From Companilactobacillus keshanensis (lineage in GTDB: Bacteria > Bacillota > Bacilli > Lactobacillales > Lactobacillaceae), in the NCBI RefSeq assembly GCF_003946205.1, contig NZ_RHOS01000004.1, forward strand, positions 1-64,000: a stretch of DNA of 64,000 nucleotides. Reading direction: 5' to 3'. Of the stretch, positions 1 to 8,800 are shown piece by piece (positions within the stretch are counted from its first letter, which is position 1; each line of letters begins with the position of its first letter). A program made the position numbers and the translations under genes. Below the pieces are notes generated by a model. It ran no database searches. It saw only the letters and a program-made list of their open reading frames with translations, and had not been told where the DNA came from.

Positions 1-85
1 AGTCAAAGCAAAAGCACCTCCAAGATTTATTTTCTCAGAAGTGCTCTTATTTATCTGTATCAAATTATATACTCAGTGCCTACAG

Positions 86-961
86 TCAATCTGTTTGTGC
101 CTTTTCTTTTCTAATAAATCGAATAAATGCTGTCGTTACCTGGGAGTGGGGTTGTTGGCCACGCCATGCCAAAACTGAATTCAAAGTTAGCTTTGGTACC
201 AATGGAACATAAATAAGATGATCAAAATGTTGATTTAACTTCAAACAAATCATTACTCCGTGATTACGTTGTGTTAGCATCGCAGCATTATAAACTAAAT
301 TGTAACGAGCTTTATTTCTCATCTTAGCAGCATATTCTCCAGACCAATTCGCTAACTCATTTTGAACGACTTTATCCAAAATTGTAATTACTGGGGTACC
401 GACGAGGTCTCCAGGATGAATAGCCTGATACTTAGCAAATTTAGAATCTTCATGTGCTAGAATTCCCCATTCTTCCTTAGCGGTCATTCGTACGAAATCA
501 TACTTACCAATTTCAACTGGCTCAATTAAAAGTCCTAGATCGATGGTACCTTGTTCGATCCATCCTTTGATATCGTCGTTATTACCACTGTGGAGTGCAA
601 ATTTTACTTTTGGATTCTTTTGCTGAAATTGATCCATTAGACTTGCTAGTTCTTCCATACTTTGCAGCTCACCGCATCCGATGGCAATCGTTCCCGCTAG
701 TTCCTCAGTCTGCTGAAGTTCTTCCCGAGTACGCTCCAATAGGTTAACCATGTCCTGGGCTCGTTGACGAAATAATAAGCCTTCTCTGGTTAAGTAGATA
801 CTGTGATTACTACGGCGAAACAATTCGACCCCTAGCTCTTCTTCCAAGCCTTTAAGTTGGCGTGACAGGGTGGGTTGCGTCAAATGAAGTAATGCAGCTG
901 CTCGAGTAACGTTTTCTTCCCGGGCTGTCATCAAAAAATAATTCAGGACTCGTACATCCAT
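86..961 (-). CDS. LysR-family transcriptional regulator
   Basis: The N-terminus carries the classic LysR winged helix-turn-helix (about residues 1-60, with an AALLHLTQPTLSRQLKGLE core). A periplasmic-binding-like effector domain of about 200 residues follows, and the 291-residue length is normal for the family. The longest frame begins at 988, but a GAAGAGG ribosome site at about 970-976 fits the tandem ATG codons at 964 and 961, and I prefer 961. It is divergent from the NAD(P)-binding oxidoreductase at 1203, so it probably regulates that gene and itself; the effector is unknown. By eye, this gene and its partner look somewhat richer in G+C than the next cluster, which could mean transfer. 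Confidence 0.9.
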   Translation of the reverse strand: MDVRVLNYFLMTAREENVTRAAALLHLTQPTLSRQLKGLEEELGVELFRRSNHSIYLTREGLLFRQRAQDMVNLLERTREELQQTEELAGTIAIGCGELQSMEELASLMDQFQQKNPKVKFALHSGNNDDIKGWIEQGTIDLGLLIEPVEIGKYDFVRMTAKEEWGILAHEDSKFAKYQAIHPGDLVGTPVITILDKVVQNELANWSGEYAAKMRNKARYNLVYNAAMLTQRNHGVMICLKLNQHFDHLIYVPLVPKLTLNSVLAWRGQQPHSQVTTAFIRFIRKEKAQTD

Positions 962-1130
962 CATCCAAACCTCTTCCACATGTTTCAATTAGATCACTAT
1001 TATATGTATATTTTATCACAGTTTAGCAGATATACATTTTTCGTATGGTGAAGATGTATTTTAAGCATTTTTATTATCTTAAAATGGGGCGTATGCTAAA
1101 TCTTGTCTTTCAAAGATGCTTGCTATAACT

Positions 1131-1153
1131 GTAACGTGTATTTCAGTTGTTAC
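1131..1153. promoter_or_regulatory. Candidate LysR operator (GTAAC-N13-GTTAC)
   Basis: An interrupted inverted repeat has arms GTAAC (1131-1135) and GTTAC (1149-1153). It lies in the 241-bp divergent intergenic region, about 50 bp before the oxidoreductase start. A dyad of this spacing upstream of the target gene fits LysR-type binding, but the sequence matches no box I know. The assignment rests on position only. Confidence 0.35.
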
Positions 1154-1202
1154 GTTTAGAAAAATTATTTAGTCAATGTAATAATGAAAGGAAATACTAT
1201 TT

Positions 1203-1841
1203 ATGAAAATTGCTGTCATTGGGGCCTACGGAAAAACTGGTCGAGCACTTATTCAAGAGGCTACAAAGCGAGGTCATTCTGTTCTGGCCATCGCACATCG
1301 TCAACACGATGATATTACTTACGATAATCTACTAATTAAGGATTTAATGGACTTAACTGCAGCAGATTTATCCGGTTTAGATGCTGTTATTGATGCCGTT
1401 AGTGCTTGGACACCGGAAACATTTGCTGTTCACACAACTGGGCTCTCTCACTTAGCACAAATTTTATCAAATACAAATACTCGTTATCTTAAGGTTGGTG
1501 GGGCAGGGACCCTCTATATTAATGCCGATCATACCAAGATGCTAAAGGATCGTGCTGACTATCCAACGGATTGGGTACCATTAGCCGATGTGCTCGTCGC
1601 CAGCTTGAATCGATTACGTTCATACTCTAATATTGCTTGGACATACGTCACACCCGCATTCAACTATGATTCAGAAGGACCAGCTACAGGTTATTACCAC
1701 ATTGATGGTGAAGAATACCTGGCTAAGTCAGATGATGATAGTTACATTAGTTACGCTGACTACGCTACTGGTATGTTGGATATTCTTGAAAACAACACCT
1801 ATGTTCGCCAACGAATAACTTTGGTTGGTGGTCAATCATAA
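1203..1841 (+). CDS. NAD(P)-binding oxidoreductase, NmrA/YwnB-like
   Basis: The 212-residue protein opens with a Rossmann nucleotide-binding motif (MKIAVIGAYGKTGRALIQEA, GxxGxxG type). It resembles the atypical short-chain dehydrogenase / NAD(P)H-binding family (PF13460). The catalytic YxxxK of classical SDRs is not obvious, as is usual for this branch, so substrate and even catalytic activity are open. A ribosome site (GAAAGGAAA) precedes the ATG. It is divergent from the LysR gene at 86-961, which suggests control by that regulator, and it ends in a strong bidirectional terminator. Confidence 0.82.
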   Translation: MKIAVIGAYGKTGRALIQEATKRGHSVLAIAHRQHDDITYDNLLIKDLMDLTAADLSGLDAVIDAVSAWTPETFAVHTTGLSHLAQILSNTNTRYLKVGGAGTLYINADHTKMLKDRADYPTDWVPLADVLVASLNRLRSYSNIAWTYVTPAFNYDSEGPATGYYHIDGEEYLAKSDDDSYISYADYATGMLDILENNTYVRQRITLVGGQS

Positions 1842-1863
1842 ATATTTGTACTAGTAATCAAAG

Positions 1864-1914
1864 AAAGACAACTATGTTCCGCAGTTATCGCGGTATGTAG
1901 TTGTCTTTCTTTTT
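1864..1914. terminator. Bidirectional intrinsic terminator
   Basis: A long stem pairs an AAAGAAAGACAACTA arm with TAGTTGTCTTTCTTT. It has an inner CCGC/GCGG helix and an A-run and T-run on the two flanks. It separates the convergent oxidoreductase (ends 1841) and second LysR gene (ends 1913) and can serve both. Confidence 0.88.
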
Positions 1915-2785
1915 AATTTAGATCCGATCTTAATTGTTTCAAAAAAGTATCTGCGGCGGCGGAAAGCCTTATTCCTTTACGCCAGACTAAACTGGCACCA
2001 GAAGTTTTCCTTGGTGTTAACGGAACAAAGGTCAAATCAGATTGATTCGTATTAACAATACCATCTAAAGCCAAAGCGTATCCCACTCCTGCTGAAACTA
2101 ATAATGATGCATTATAGAGCAGGGTATAGGTTGCGACAACATTAAATTTTGGAGTACTTTCTCCGTACCAGTTTTCTAGTAATTCCATCATTCCCTTCTG
2201 CCGTGAGACAATTAAATCTTTTCCTTCGAGATCATCTAATGTTAGATGGTCTTTTTTTGCGATCGGAGAACTATTTGGAACTAACAGGCCCCAGCGACTC
2301 TCTCCGGGAAGATTAATAAAGTCGTAATCAGTTTTATTAGCTGGTTCCATCACGACACCAAAATCGAAGAATCCAGTTTTTAAATGATTTCTGACATCAT
2401 CAGCATTAGTACTAATGATGTTAGTTTGGATATTTGGATAATTTTTACGTAGATGACTGACAGTTTGAGCGATGTTTAAAAATATTCGAGTTTCGGCACT
2501 ACCAATAACAATTGAACCAGCAACATCTTGATTCTCATGAATATTTTTCAAGGTTTTGTCTGTCAGTGAAAGGATTTGATCAACTTGATTGGCAAAATAC
2601 TCACCACTACTTGTCAGTTCAATTGAACGGCTACCACGTTCAAACAGTGTGATTCCTAATTCGTCTTCAAGACTCTTTAATTGGCGAGAGACGGCTGGCT
2701 GGGAAACGTGCAATTCATCTGCAGCTCGACTAATATTTTGTTCGCGAACGACCGCTTGAAAGTATCTAAGAACTCGTAATTCCAT
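1913..2785 (-). CDS. LysR-family transcriptional regulator
   Basis: A 290-residue LysR protein with an N-terminal winged helix (MELRVLRYFQAVVREQNISR, then the recognition region AADELHVSQPAVSRQLKSLE) and a C-terminal inducer-binding domain. The open frame extends to 2800, but GGGAGG seven bases before the ATG at 2785 fixes the start there. It is divergent from the SDR operon at 2903-5575, separated by about 117 bp, and is the likely regulator of that operon. It is clearly related to the LysR protein at 86-961 (same architecture and similar effector domain), so the two modules may have arisen by duplication. The effector is unknown. Confidence 0.92.
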   Translation of the reverse strand: MELRVLRYFQAVVREQNISRAADELHVSQPAVSRQLKSLEDELGITLFERGSRSIELTSSGEYFANQVDQILSLTDKTLKNIHENQDVAGSIVIGSAETRIFLNIAQTVSHLRKNYPNIQTNIISTNADDVRNHLKTGFFDFGVVMEPANKTDYDFINLPGESRWGLLVPNSSPIAKKDHLTLDDLEGKDLIVSRQKGMMELLENWYGESTPKFNVVATYTLLYNASLLVSAGVGYALALDGIVNTNQSDLTFVPLTPRKTSGASLVWRKGIRLSAAADTFLKQLRSDLN

Positions 2786-2902
2786 ATCAATTCCTCCCAT
2801 AACATAAACGCATAGATTCTAATTCAATATAAGCATTTTACATATTTGCTGTCAAGAATTAATCTAATACTTGTAAATTGAACCCACGGAGGGAAAACAA
2901 AT

Positions 2903-3646
2903 ATGATCAAAGATAAAGTTGTAATTATTACTGGAGCATCAAGTGGTATCGGAGCAGCAACGGCTGTATTACTTGCTAGTAAAGGAGCTAAATTAGTATT
3001 GGGAGCACGTAGAGAAGATAAACTTATACAATTAGTCAACAAAATTACAAGTGATGGTGGGGAAGCAATTTATCAAGTCACAGATGTTGTAAATCCTGAC
3101 GATAATAAGTCATTAGTTGAATACGCCAAAAAAACTTTTGGCAAAGTCGATGTTATGTTTTTGAATGCTGGATTAATGCCCAACTCTCCATTGTCGGAAT
3201 TGAAAACTGATGAATGGAATCAAATGATCGACGTAAATATCAAAGGAGTTTTGAATGGTATTGCTGCTGTTCTTCCAACTTTTAAAGAACAAAAGTCAGG
3301 GCATGTAATTGCTACATCATCAGTTGCCGGTTTGAAAGCTTATCCTGGTGGGGCTGTATATGGTGCTACTAAATGGGCGGTTAAAGATTTGATGGAAGTA
3401 CTACGTATGGAATCCGCACAAGAAAACTCCCATATTAGAACAGCTACAATTTATCCAGCGGCTATCAAAACAGAATTATTGGATACTATCACTGATCCGG
3501 AATCAGCCAAGGGTATGGAACAAGTCTACGATCAATATGAAATTGGACCAGACAGAATCGCTAATGTTGTTGCCTTTGCAATCGACCAACCAGAGGACAC
3601 AAATGTTAATGAATTTACCGTTGGACCAACAGATCAACCTTGGTAA
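2903..3646 (+). CDS. Short-chain dehydrogenase/reductase (SDR)
   Basis: A classical SDR of 247 residues. The cofactor motif TGASSGIG is at residues 10-17, an NAG motif (LNAGLMP) sits mid-protein, the catalytic Ser is in ATSSVAG, and Tyr153/Lys157 lie in YGATK. A strong ribosome site (CGGAGGG) precedes the ATG. It resembles the YdfG/NADP-dependent oxidoreductases common in lactobacilli, but the substrate cannot be told from sequence. First gene of a tight four-gene operon (gaps of 10-15 bp) divergent from the LysR gene. Confidence 0.93.
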   Translation: MIKDKVVIITGASSGIGAATAVLLASKGAKLVLGARREDKLIQLVNKITSDGGEAIYQVTDVVNPDDNKSLVEYAKKTFGKVDVMFLNAGLMPNSPLSELKTDEWNQMIDVNIKGVLNGIAAVLPTFKEQKSGHVIATSSVAGLKAYPGGAVYGATKWAVKDLMEVLRMESAQENSHIRTATIYPAAIKTELLDTITDPESAKGMEQVYDQYEIGPDRIANVVAFAIDQPEDTNVNEFTVGPTDQPW

Positions 3647-3660
3647 AAAGAGGAGTTAAG

Positions 3661-4056
3661 ATGGAACGAATCAGTAGAAAATGGAAAAAATATCAATTAG
3701 ATGGTTTTGCAAAGGCTGATGATATGCGTATTTCTCCATTTTATGACGATGGTAAAACTTATGGAACACCAACGTGGATCTGGTCAGTTGTAGTAGATCA
3801 ACAATTATTCGTAAGAGCGTGGAATGGAAAAAGGTCGCGTTGGTATCGATCAGCAATTAAACAACGTGCTGGAAGAATGCATCTAGCTGGGCAAAACTAT
3901 GAGATTAATTTTCAAGATGTCAATGATATGCAATTGATAGATAAAGTGGATATGGCTTATCGGAAGAAATATGCGGGGAGTTCATATTTATCTCCCATGA
4001 TTCAAGAAGGTCCAAGAAGCACAACATTGAAGATCATTCCTAGACAAATAGATTAA
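3661..4056 (+). CDS. DUF2255 family protein
   Basis: A 131-residue protein whose central WIWSVVVDQQLFVRAWNGKR segment followed by SRWYRSA resembles the DUF2255 family. That family has no known function and is often found beside oxidoreductases. The open frame reaches a TTG at 3640, but AGAGGAG at 3649-3655 points to the ATG at 3661. It lies 14 bp after the SDR and 14 bp before the NmrA-like gene, so it is co-transcribed. No signal peptide or membrane segment is visible. The role is inferred only from operon membership. Confidence 0.75.
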   Translation: MERISRKWKKYQLDGFAKADDMRISPFYDDGKTYGTPTWIWSVVVDQQLFVRAWNGKRSRWYRSAIKQRAGRMHLAGQNYEINFQDVNDMQLIDKVDMAYRKKYAGSSYLSPMIQEGPRSTTLKIIPRQID

Positions 4057-4070
4057 GTGAGGCTTTTTAA

Positions 4071-4712
4071 ATGAAAAATGTAATGATTATTGGTGCTCAT
4101 GGTGGCACAGCAAGAATATTGATAGACAGATTATTGAATGAAACAGATGACAATTTGATTTTATTTTTGCGAAATGCACAAAGATTGAATCAATATGAGA
4201 ATAATAAACGCGTCACATTGGTAGATGGGGATGTTCTAAAGACTGATTTACTAGCAAAAGCAATGAAACCAGCAGATATTATTTATTCAAATGTTGGTGG
4301 AACAGATTTAGCTAATCAAACACAAAGTATTTTAGCTGCTATGACTCAGGCAAAAAAAGACAGATTGATTTTTATTAGTGCCTTGGGTGCCCATCATGAA
4401 GTCAAAGGTAAATTTGGTGAATGGAATGAACAGGCAATTGCTGCCTATTTACCAGGCTTTAGAGAGTCAGCTAAAATGTTAGAAAATTCATTTATTACGC
4501 ATACGGAAATTAGACCTTCATGGTTAACCGATAAAGATGAAATTAGTTATGAAATAATAGCACTGGACCAACCATTTACTGGAACTGAAGTTTCAAGGGC
4601 AAGTGTGGCAGATTTTGTTATGAAAGTAATTGCAGATCCAACAAAATATCAAAATGAAAGCCTTGGGTTGAATAAGCCAAATACAGATGGCGACAAACCT
4701 AGTTGGATATAG
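4071..4712 (+). CDS. NmrA-like NAD(P)-binding protein
   Basis: A 213-residue Rossmann protein starting [21 protein letters not shown], with a GxxGGxxR-type nucleotide motif and an [10 protein letters not shown] segment like other NAD(P)H-binding (PF13460) proteins. It is short for NmrA, with one compact domain. Ribosome site GTGAGG precedes the ATG. Third gene of the oxidoreductase operon. Its 3' end runs to within 10 bp of the TTG start of the aldo/keto reductase. It could be a reductase or a redox sensor; neither is shown by the sequence. Confidence 0.82.
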   Translation: MKNVMIIGAHGGTARILIDRLLNETDDNLILFLRNAQRLNQYENNKRVTLVDGDVLKTDLLAKAMKPADIIYSNVGGTDLANQTQSILAAMTQAKKDRLIFISALGAHHEVKGKFGEWNEQAIAAYLPGFRESAKMLENSFITHTEIRPSWLTDKDEISYEIIALDQPFTGTEVSRASVADFVMKVIADPTKYQNESLGLNKPNTDGDKPSWI

Positions 4713-4722
4713 AGGTGGGAAA

Positions 4723-5575
4723 TTGAAAACAATTAATTTAAATAATGATGTAAAGATACCTGCATTAGGATTTGGAGTGTTTCAAATTCCAGATTTGGAC
4801 CAGTGTGAGGAAAGTGTTCTCAATGCCTTAAGCACAGGATATAGATTGTTAGATACTGCCGCAGCTTATGGAAACGAACAAGCAGTCGGGAAAATCTATC
4901 AAACGAAGTGGAATTCCTAGAGAAGAGATTTTTATTTCTTCAAAAGTTTGGATTCAAGATGCTAGTTATGAAAAAACGATGAAATCTTTTGAAAAAACCT
5001 TAAATAATCTTCAAACAAATTATCTTGATCTGTATTTGATCCACATGCCATATGGTGATTATCACGGTAGTTGGCGCGCAATGGAAGAATTGTATAATGC
5101 TGGGAAAATCAAAGTCATTGGAGTATGTAATTTTGAAGCCAATCGATTGGTAGATTTGATTTTAACTCACAATATCGTACCAGCAGTTGATCAAATTGAA
5201 ATGCATCCATTTTGGCAAGAGAAAGATTTACGCTCAGTTATGGAACATTACGATATTAAAACAATGGCTTGGGCTCCATTTGCTGAAGGAATGAATGGCA
5301 TTTTCAAAAATGAAACATTACAGTCAATTGGTTCAAAATATGGTAAAACTCCTGCACAAGTAATATTACGTTGGTTAAATCAAAACGAAATTATCGCGAT
5401 TCCAAAATCAGTTCATCTAGAAAGAATTCAACAAAATTTTGACATCGATGATTTTGAATTAACAGACGAGGATATGATTCAAATAGAACATATGGATCAA
5501 GAGAAACCGGCGATTTTGAATATTCATGATCTAAATGAAGTTTATCGATTACATGGAATTACCTTTGAACAATAG
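4723..5575 (+). pseudogene. Aldo/keto reductase, broken by a +1 frameshift
   Basis: Two overlapping frames together encode one aldo/keto reductase of about 283 residues. The first part starts at TTG 4723 behind GAGGTGGG and carries the active-site Asp44 and Tyr49 ([11 protein letters not shown]). The second carries the tetrad Lys (SSKVW) and His (LIHMPYG) and the C-terminal cofactor loop IPKSVHLERIQQNF. The break is at 4891-4894: four A after GGG where three would keep frame ([18 protein letters not shown]). The unshifted frame stops at 4918-4920. No slippery heptamer suits the +1 shift, so a recent null mutation or a base-calling error is most likely. The rest is intact, so the decay, if real, is young. 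Confidence 0.88.
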
Positions 5576-5616
5576 AAGAGCCAGTTGGGGGTTCACTTCA
5601 ACTAGTTCTTTTTTTT
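5576..5616 (+). terminator. Intrinsic terminator of the oxidoreductase operon
   Basis: An imperfect stem (AGAGCCAGTTG with CAACTAGTTCT) is followed by eight T. It begins directly after the aldo/keto reductase stop. Confidence 0.75.
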
Positions 5617-5772
5617 GCCTTAATTTTTAGATAGAAAAGAGGACCTCATGGGTCCCATATTATCATTCAAGCGACCAAACCAAAATCAACTGAGACTTAC
5701 TAAGTTGGAATCTGCTCCACATGTTGATTTACAGGACCTGAAACACTTATTTATAAAAATATAAATGGCATA
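5617..5772. other. Intergenic stretch without recognised genes
   Basis: About 155 bp between two terminators. It holds a small inverted repeat (GGACC at 5641-5645, GGTCC at 5651-5655) and no supported gene or promoter. It could be a remnant of an earlier element. Confidence 0.3.
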
Positions 5773-5800
5773 AAAAAACCACATCATTTCTGATGTGGTA
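5772..5800 (-). terminator. Terminator of the surface-protein gene
   Basis: A perfect 9-bp stem (ACCACATCA, 5778-5786, with TGATGTGGT, 5791-5799) has a 4-base loop. Read on the minus strand it runs into a T-run (5772-5778). It lies about 60 bp past the surface-protein stop. Confidence 0.85.
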
Positions 5801-5856
5801 AATGTTCTAATATGTCTCACCAATACGATTTGACTTAAAGCTATTTTTATATCTAA

Positions 5857-8800
5857 TTAATGATTAACATCAACATCGGATGCTTTAACAAATTCATTTG
5901 TTGAAACACGATAGTATTGTTCGCCATTAATAGTTGTAATACTATCAGTCTTCCAACTGCTCTTAGCACTTAGACTTCTGTTTGAAACTAAGTCGCCCTT
6001 AGCAGTGTAAAGACTTGCATACGAACCAGAATGAGTTGTTACAATTTCGTTTACTGGTGTGTATACGTAAACGTCATTTTCATTAACAAATTCGTTAGTA
6101 GAAACACGATAGTGTTTTATACCATTGATAACATATGTTTGATGATCTGCGATCCAACTACTATTTGGTGCAAGTGATCTATTGCCAATCAAATCACTTT
6201 CAGCCTTGTAGAGGTTCTTAGCAGAGTCATCGTAGGCTCTAACATAAACATTTGGAGCTGTATATGGATAAGCCTGACTCATCTTAGCCCATTCGTTAGT
6301 AGAAACACGATAGTAACTAACACCGTCAACTGTGATAACAGCGTCACTTAGCCAATCAGTCGCTGCGGCTAGTGAACGAGTCGTTGATAGAGTCATCTTG
6401 CCGTCTTCACCTAGTTGATAAAGTTCAACAGCAGGTTTGTCAGCATATGTAGAAATTGTTTGATTCTTATATTCGATATCACTATTTTCAGGGTTATCAG
6501 TATTGCCTGAACCTGTTTGGATCGGTGTGTATGTTAACTTATCAGTGTCTAGAACAGTTTTGTTAGGATCATTGGCATAACTTACTGTTGGAACACCGCC
6601 AATTGTGTAGGTAACGATAACTGAAGGTGAAGTATATCCATTTACGGGATCAGCTGTATAAGTGGTAGGTCCGTCACCATAGTTACCAGTACCTGCAGGG
6701 ATATCGATGACTTGTGTAGTACCATCTGGTTTTGTAAATGTTATTGTTATTGCCTTATTTGGAGTACCAATATATTTCGCAGGTGCTTCTTTTGTAATAG
6801 GCTTATTAGTTGCTTTATCAACAATCGTGAATGTGTTGTTAGGACCGTAAGTAACTGTAACTGTTGGGGAGGTATAACCGGGTTCACCATCAAGAGTAAT
6901 ATCCTCAGTATCCCCAACTTTACCGCCCTTTATGGTAACTGTTTTCGTGTTATCCTTGGAGCCAGCTATTGCCGGAATATCAATTGGTTGAGATTCAACC
7001 GGATTACCCTCTAGAACAAGAGGTTTGTCACTAGTGATAGGAGTCTTAGCTTCATCATTAGTAGTGTAAGTAACATTACCATTGGCATCAGTAGTAGCGA
7101 TAACAGTAGTATCTTTATAACCATCAACGTGAATAGTAATAGGATCAGAAGGAGTACCGACTGAACCAGCAGGAACAGTAACTTTAACAGGTAAATCAAC
7201 TAGACCTTGTTTAGTAGGAACAGAACCGTTGGTATTTTGATCTACATGATTACCAGTGTAAAAAAGAGGTGTATCGGGAACGAAGTGACCAGCAGTATCA
7301 ATAGTACCAGTAACCGTATCTTCGTTAGTAGTATATCCATCTTTAGTAGTAGGAGTAATAGATATATGGTCACCGACTTTGGCGTCAGTAGTAAGAGGAG
7401 TTGAAACTGTCTCACCATTAGCTAATTTAACGTCATAAGATTTATCGACTGCATCATTACCAGTGTAAACAAGAGGTGTATCGGGAACGAAGTGACCAGC
7501 AGTATCAATAGTACCAGTAACCGTATCTTCGTTAGTAGTATATCCATCTTTAGTAGTAGGAGTAATAGATATATGGTCACCGACTTTGGCGTCAGTAGTA
7601 AGAGGAGTTGAAACTGTCTCACCATTAGCTAATTTAACGTCATAAGATTTATCGACTGCATCATTACCAGTGTAAACAAGAGGTGTATCGGGAACGAAGT
7701 GACCAGCAGTATCAATAGTACCAGTAACCGTATCTTCGTTAGTAGTATATCCATCTTTAGTAGTAGGAGTAATAGATATATGGTCACCGACTTTGGCGTC
7801 AGTAGTAAGAGGAGTTGAAACTGTCTCACCATTAGCTAATTTAACGTCATAAGATTTATCGACTGCATCATTACCAGTGTAAACAAGAGGTGTATCGGGA
7901 ACGAAGTGACCAGCAGTATCAATGGTACCAGTAACCTTAGTCTCATTAGTTGTATAACCATCTTCAGGAGTAACATCTAGAGAAATAATGTCACCAACCT
8001 TAGCATCAGTAGGTAAAGGATTAGATATAGTTTTACCATTAGGCAGTTTAACGTCATAGGAGGTGTCAGTAGCATCATTACCAACTAAGACAAGAGGATT
8101 TTCACTAGTGATAGGAGTCTTAGCTTCATCATTAGTAGTGTAAGTAACATTACCATTGGCATCAGTAGTAGCTAGGACAGTGGCATCTTTATAACCGTCA
8201 ACGTGAACCGTAATAGGAGAAGAAGGAGTACCGACTGTACCAGCTGGAACGATGACAGTAACATCACCTTGAGCAGTATGAACTAAACCATTGGGATTTT
8301 CAGTTACATCATTACCGACTAAATCGATAGTAGAAGTAGATGTACCAGTTATATCTGGATTATCAGTTGTTGGACTAATGAAAGTAACATCTACGGTTGT
8401 TGAAGTTGCATCGTTTGCGAGATGATAACCAGGTGCTAATGTTTTAATTTGATCATTAGTTACAGTTACAGTTTTGGATCCACCCACAAGATCGGTACTT
8501 TCAACTGTAACTGGAATACTGATAGTACTACCATTGCTTGTTGTAACATTTACATTACCGCTTTGTGCAGGTAAAATTTTAGTGTATAGAACTGTATCTG
8601 CGGCTGTTGTTTGTGTCATTCCCAAAACAGCGTCAACCTGTGTAGTCGTTGTAGTATAATCGGTATCATTTGGATATGCACTTGGGACAGGTACTGGAAC
8701 AGTACTACCATACATACCACTAGCCGTAGCAGTGATATCAGATGTAATTCCATCACGTGTCGTATGTATTGTTACCAAATTCGTTACAAGTGTAGTACCA

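Noticed and set aside
1-85. Terminator at about 12-48 for the first LysR gene
   Set aside because: Only AGCAC/GTGCT pairs well around a loop of over 20 bases; too weak to annotate, although a terminator is expected here.
4885-4900. Programmed ribosomal frameshift in the aldo/keto reductase
   Set aside because: The needed shift is +1, no slow codon or stop lies at the site, and aldo/keto reductases are not known to use frameshifting.
7422-7832. Two identical 67-residue minus-strand frames (Leu-rich) 207 bp apart
   Set aside because: They are an out-of-frame reading of the tandem repeats in the surface-protein gene; the identity comes from the DNA repeat.
7266-8093. CRISPR-like repeat array
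   Set aside because: The period is 207 bp with no unique spacers, it is in frame within a coding gene, and no cas genes are present.
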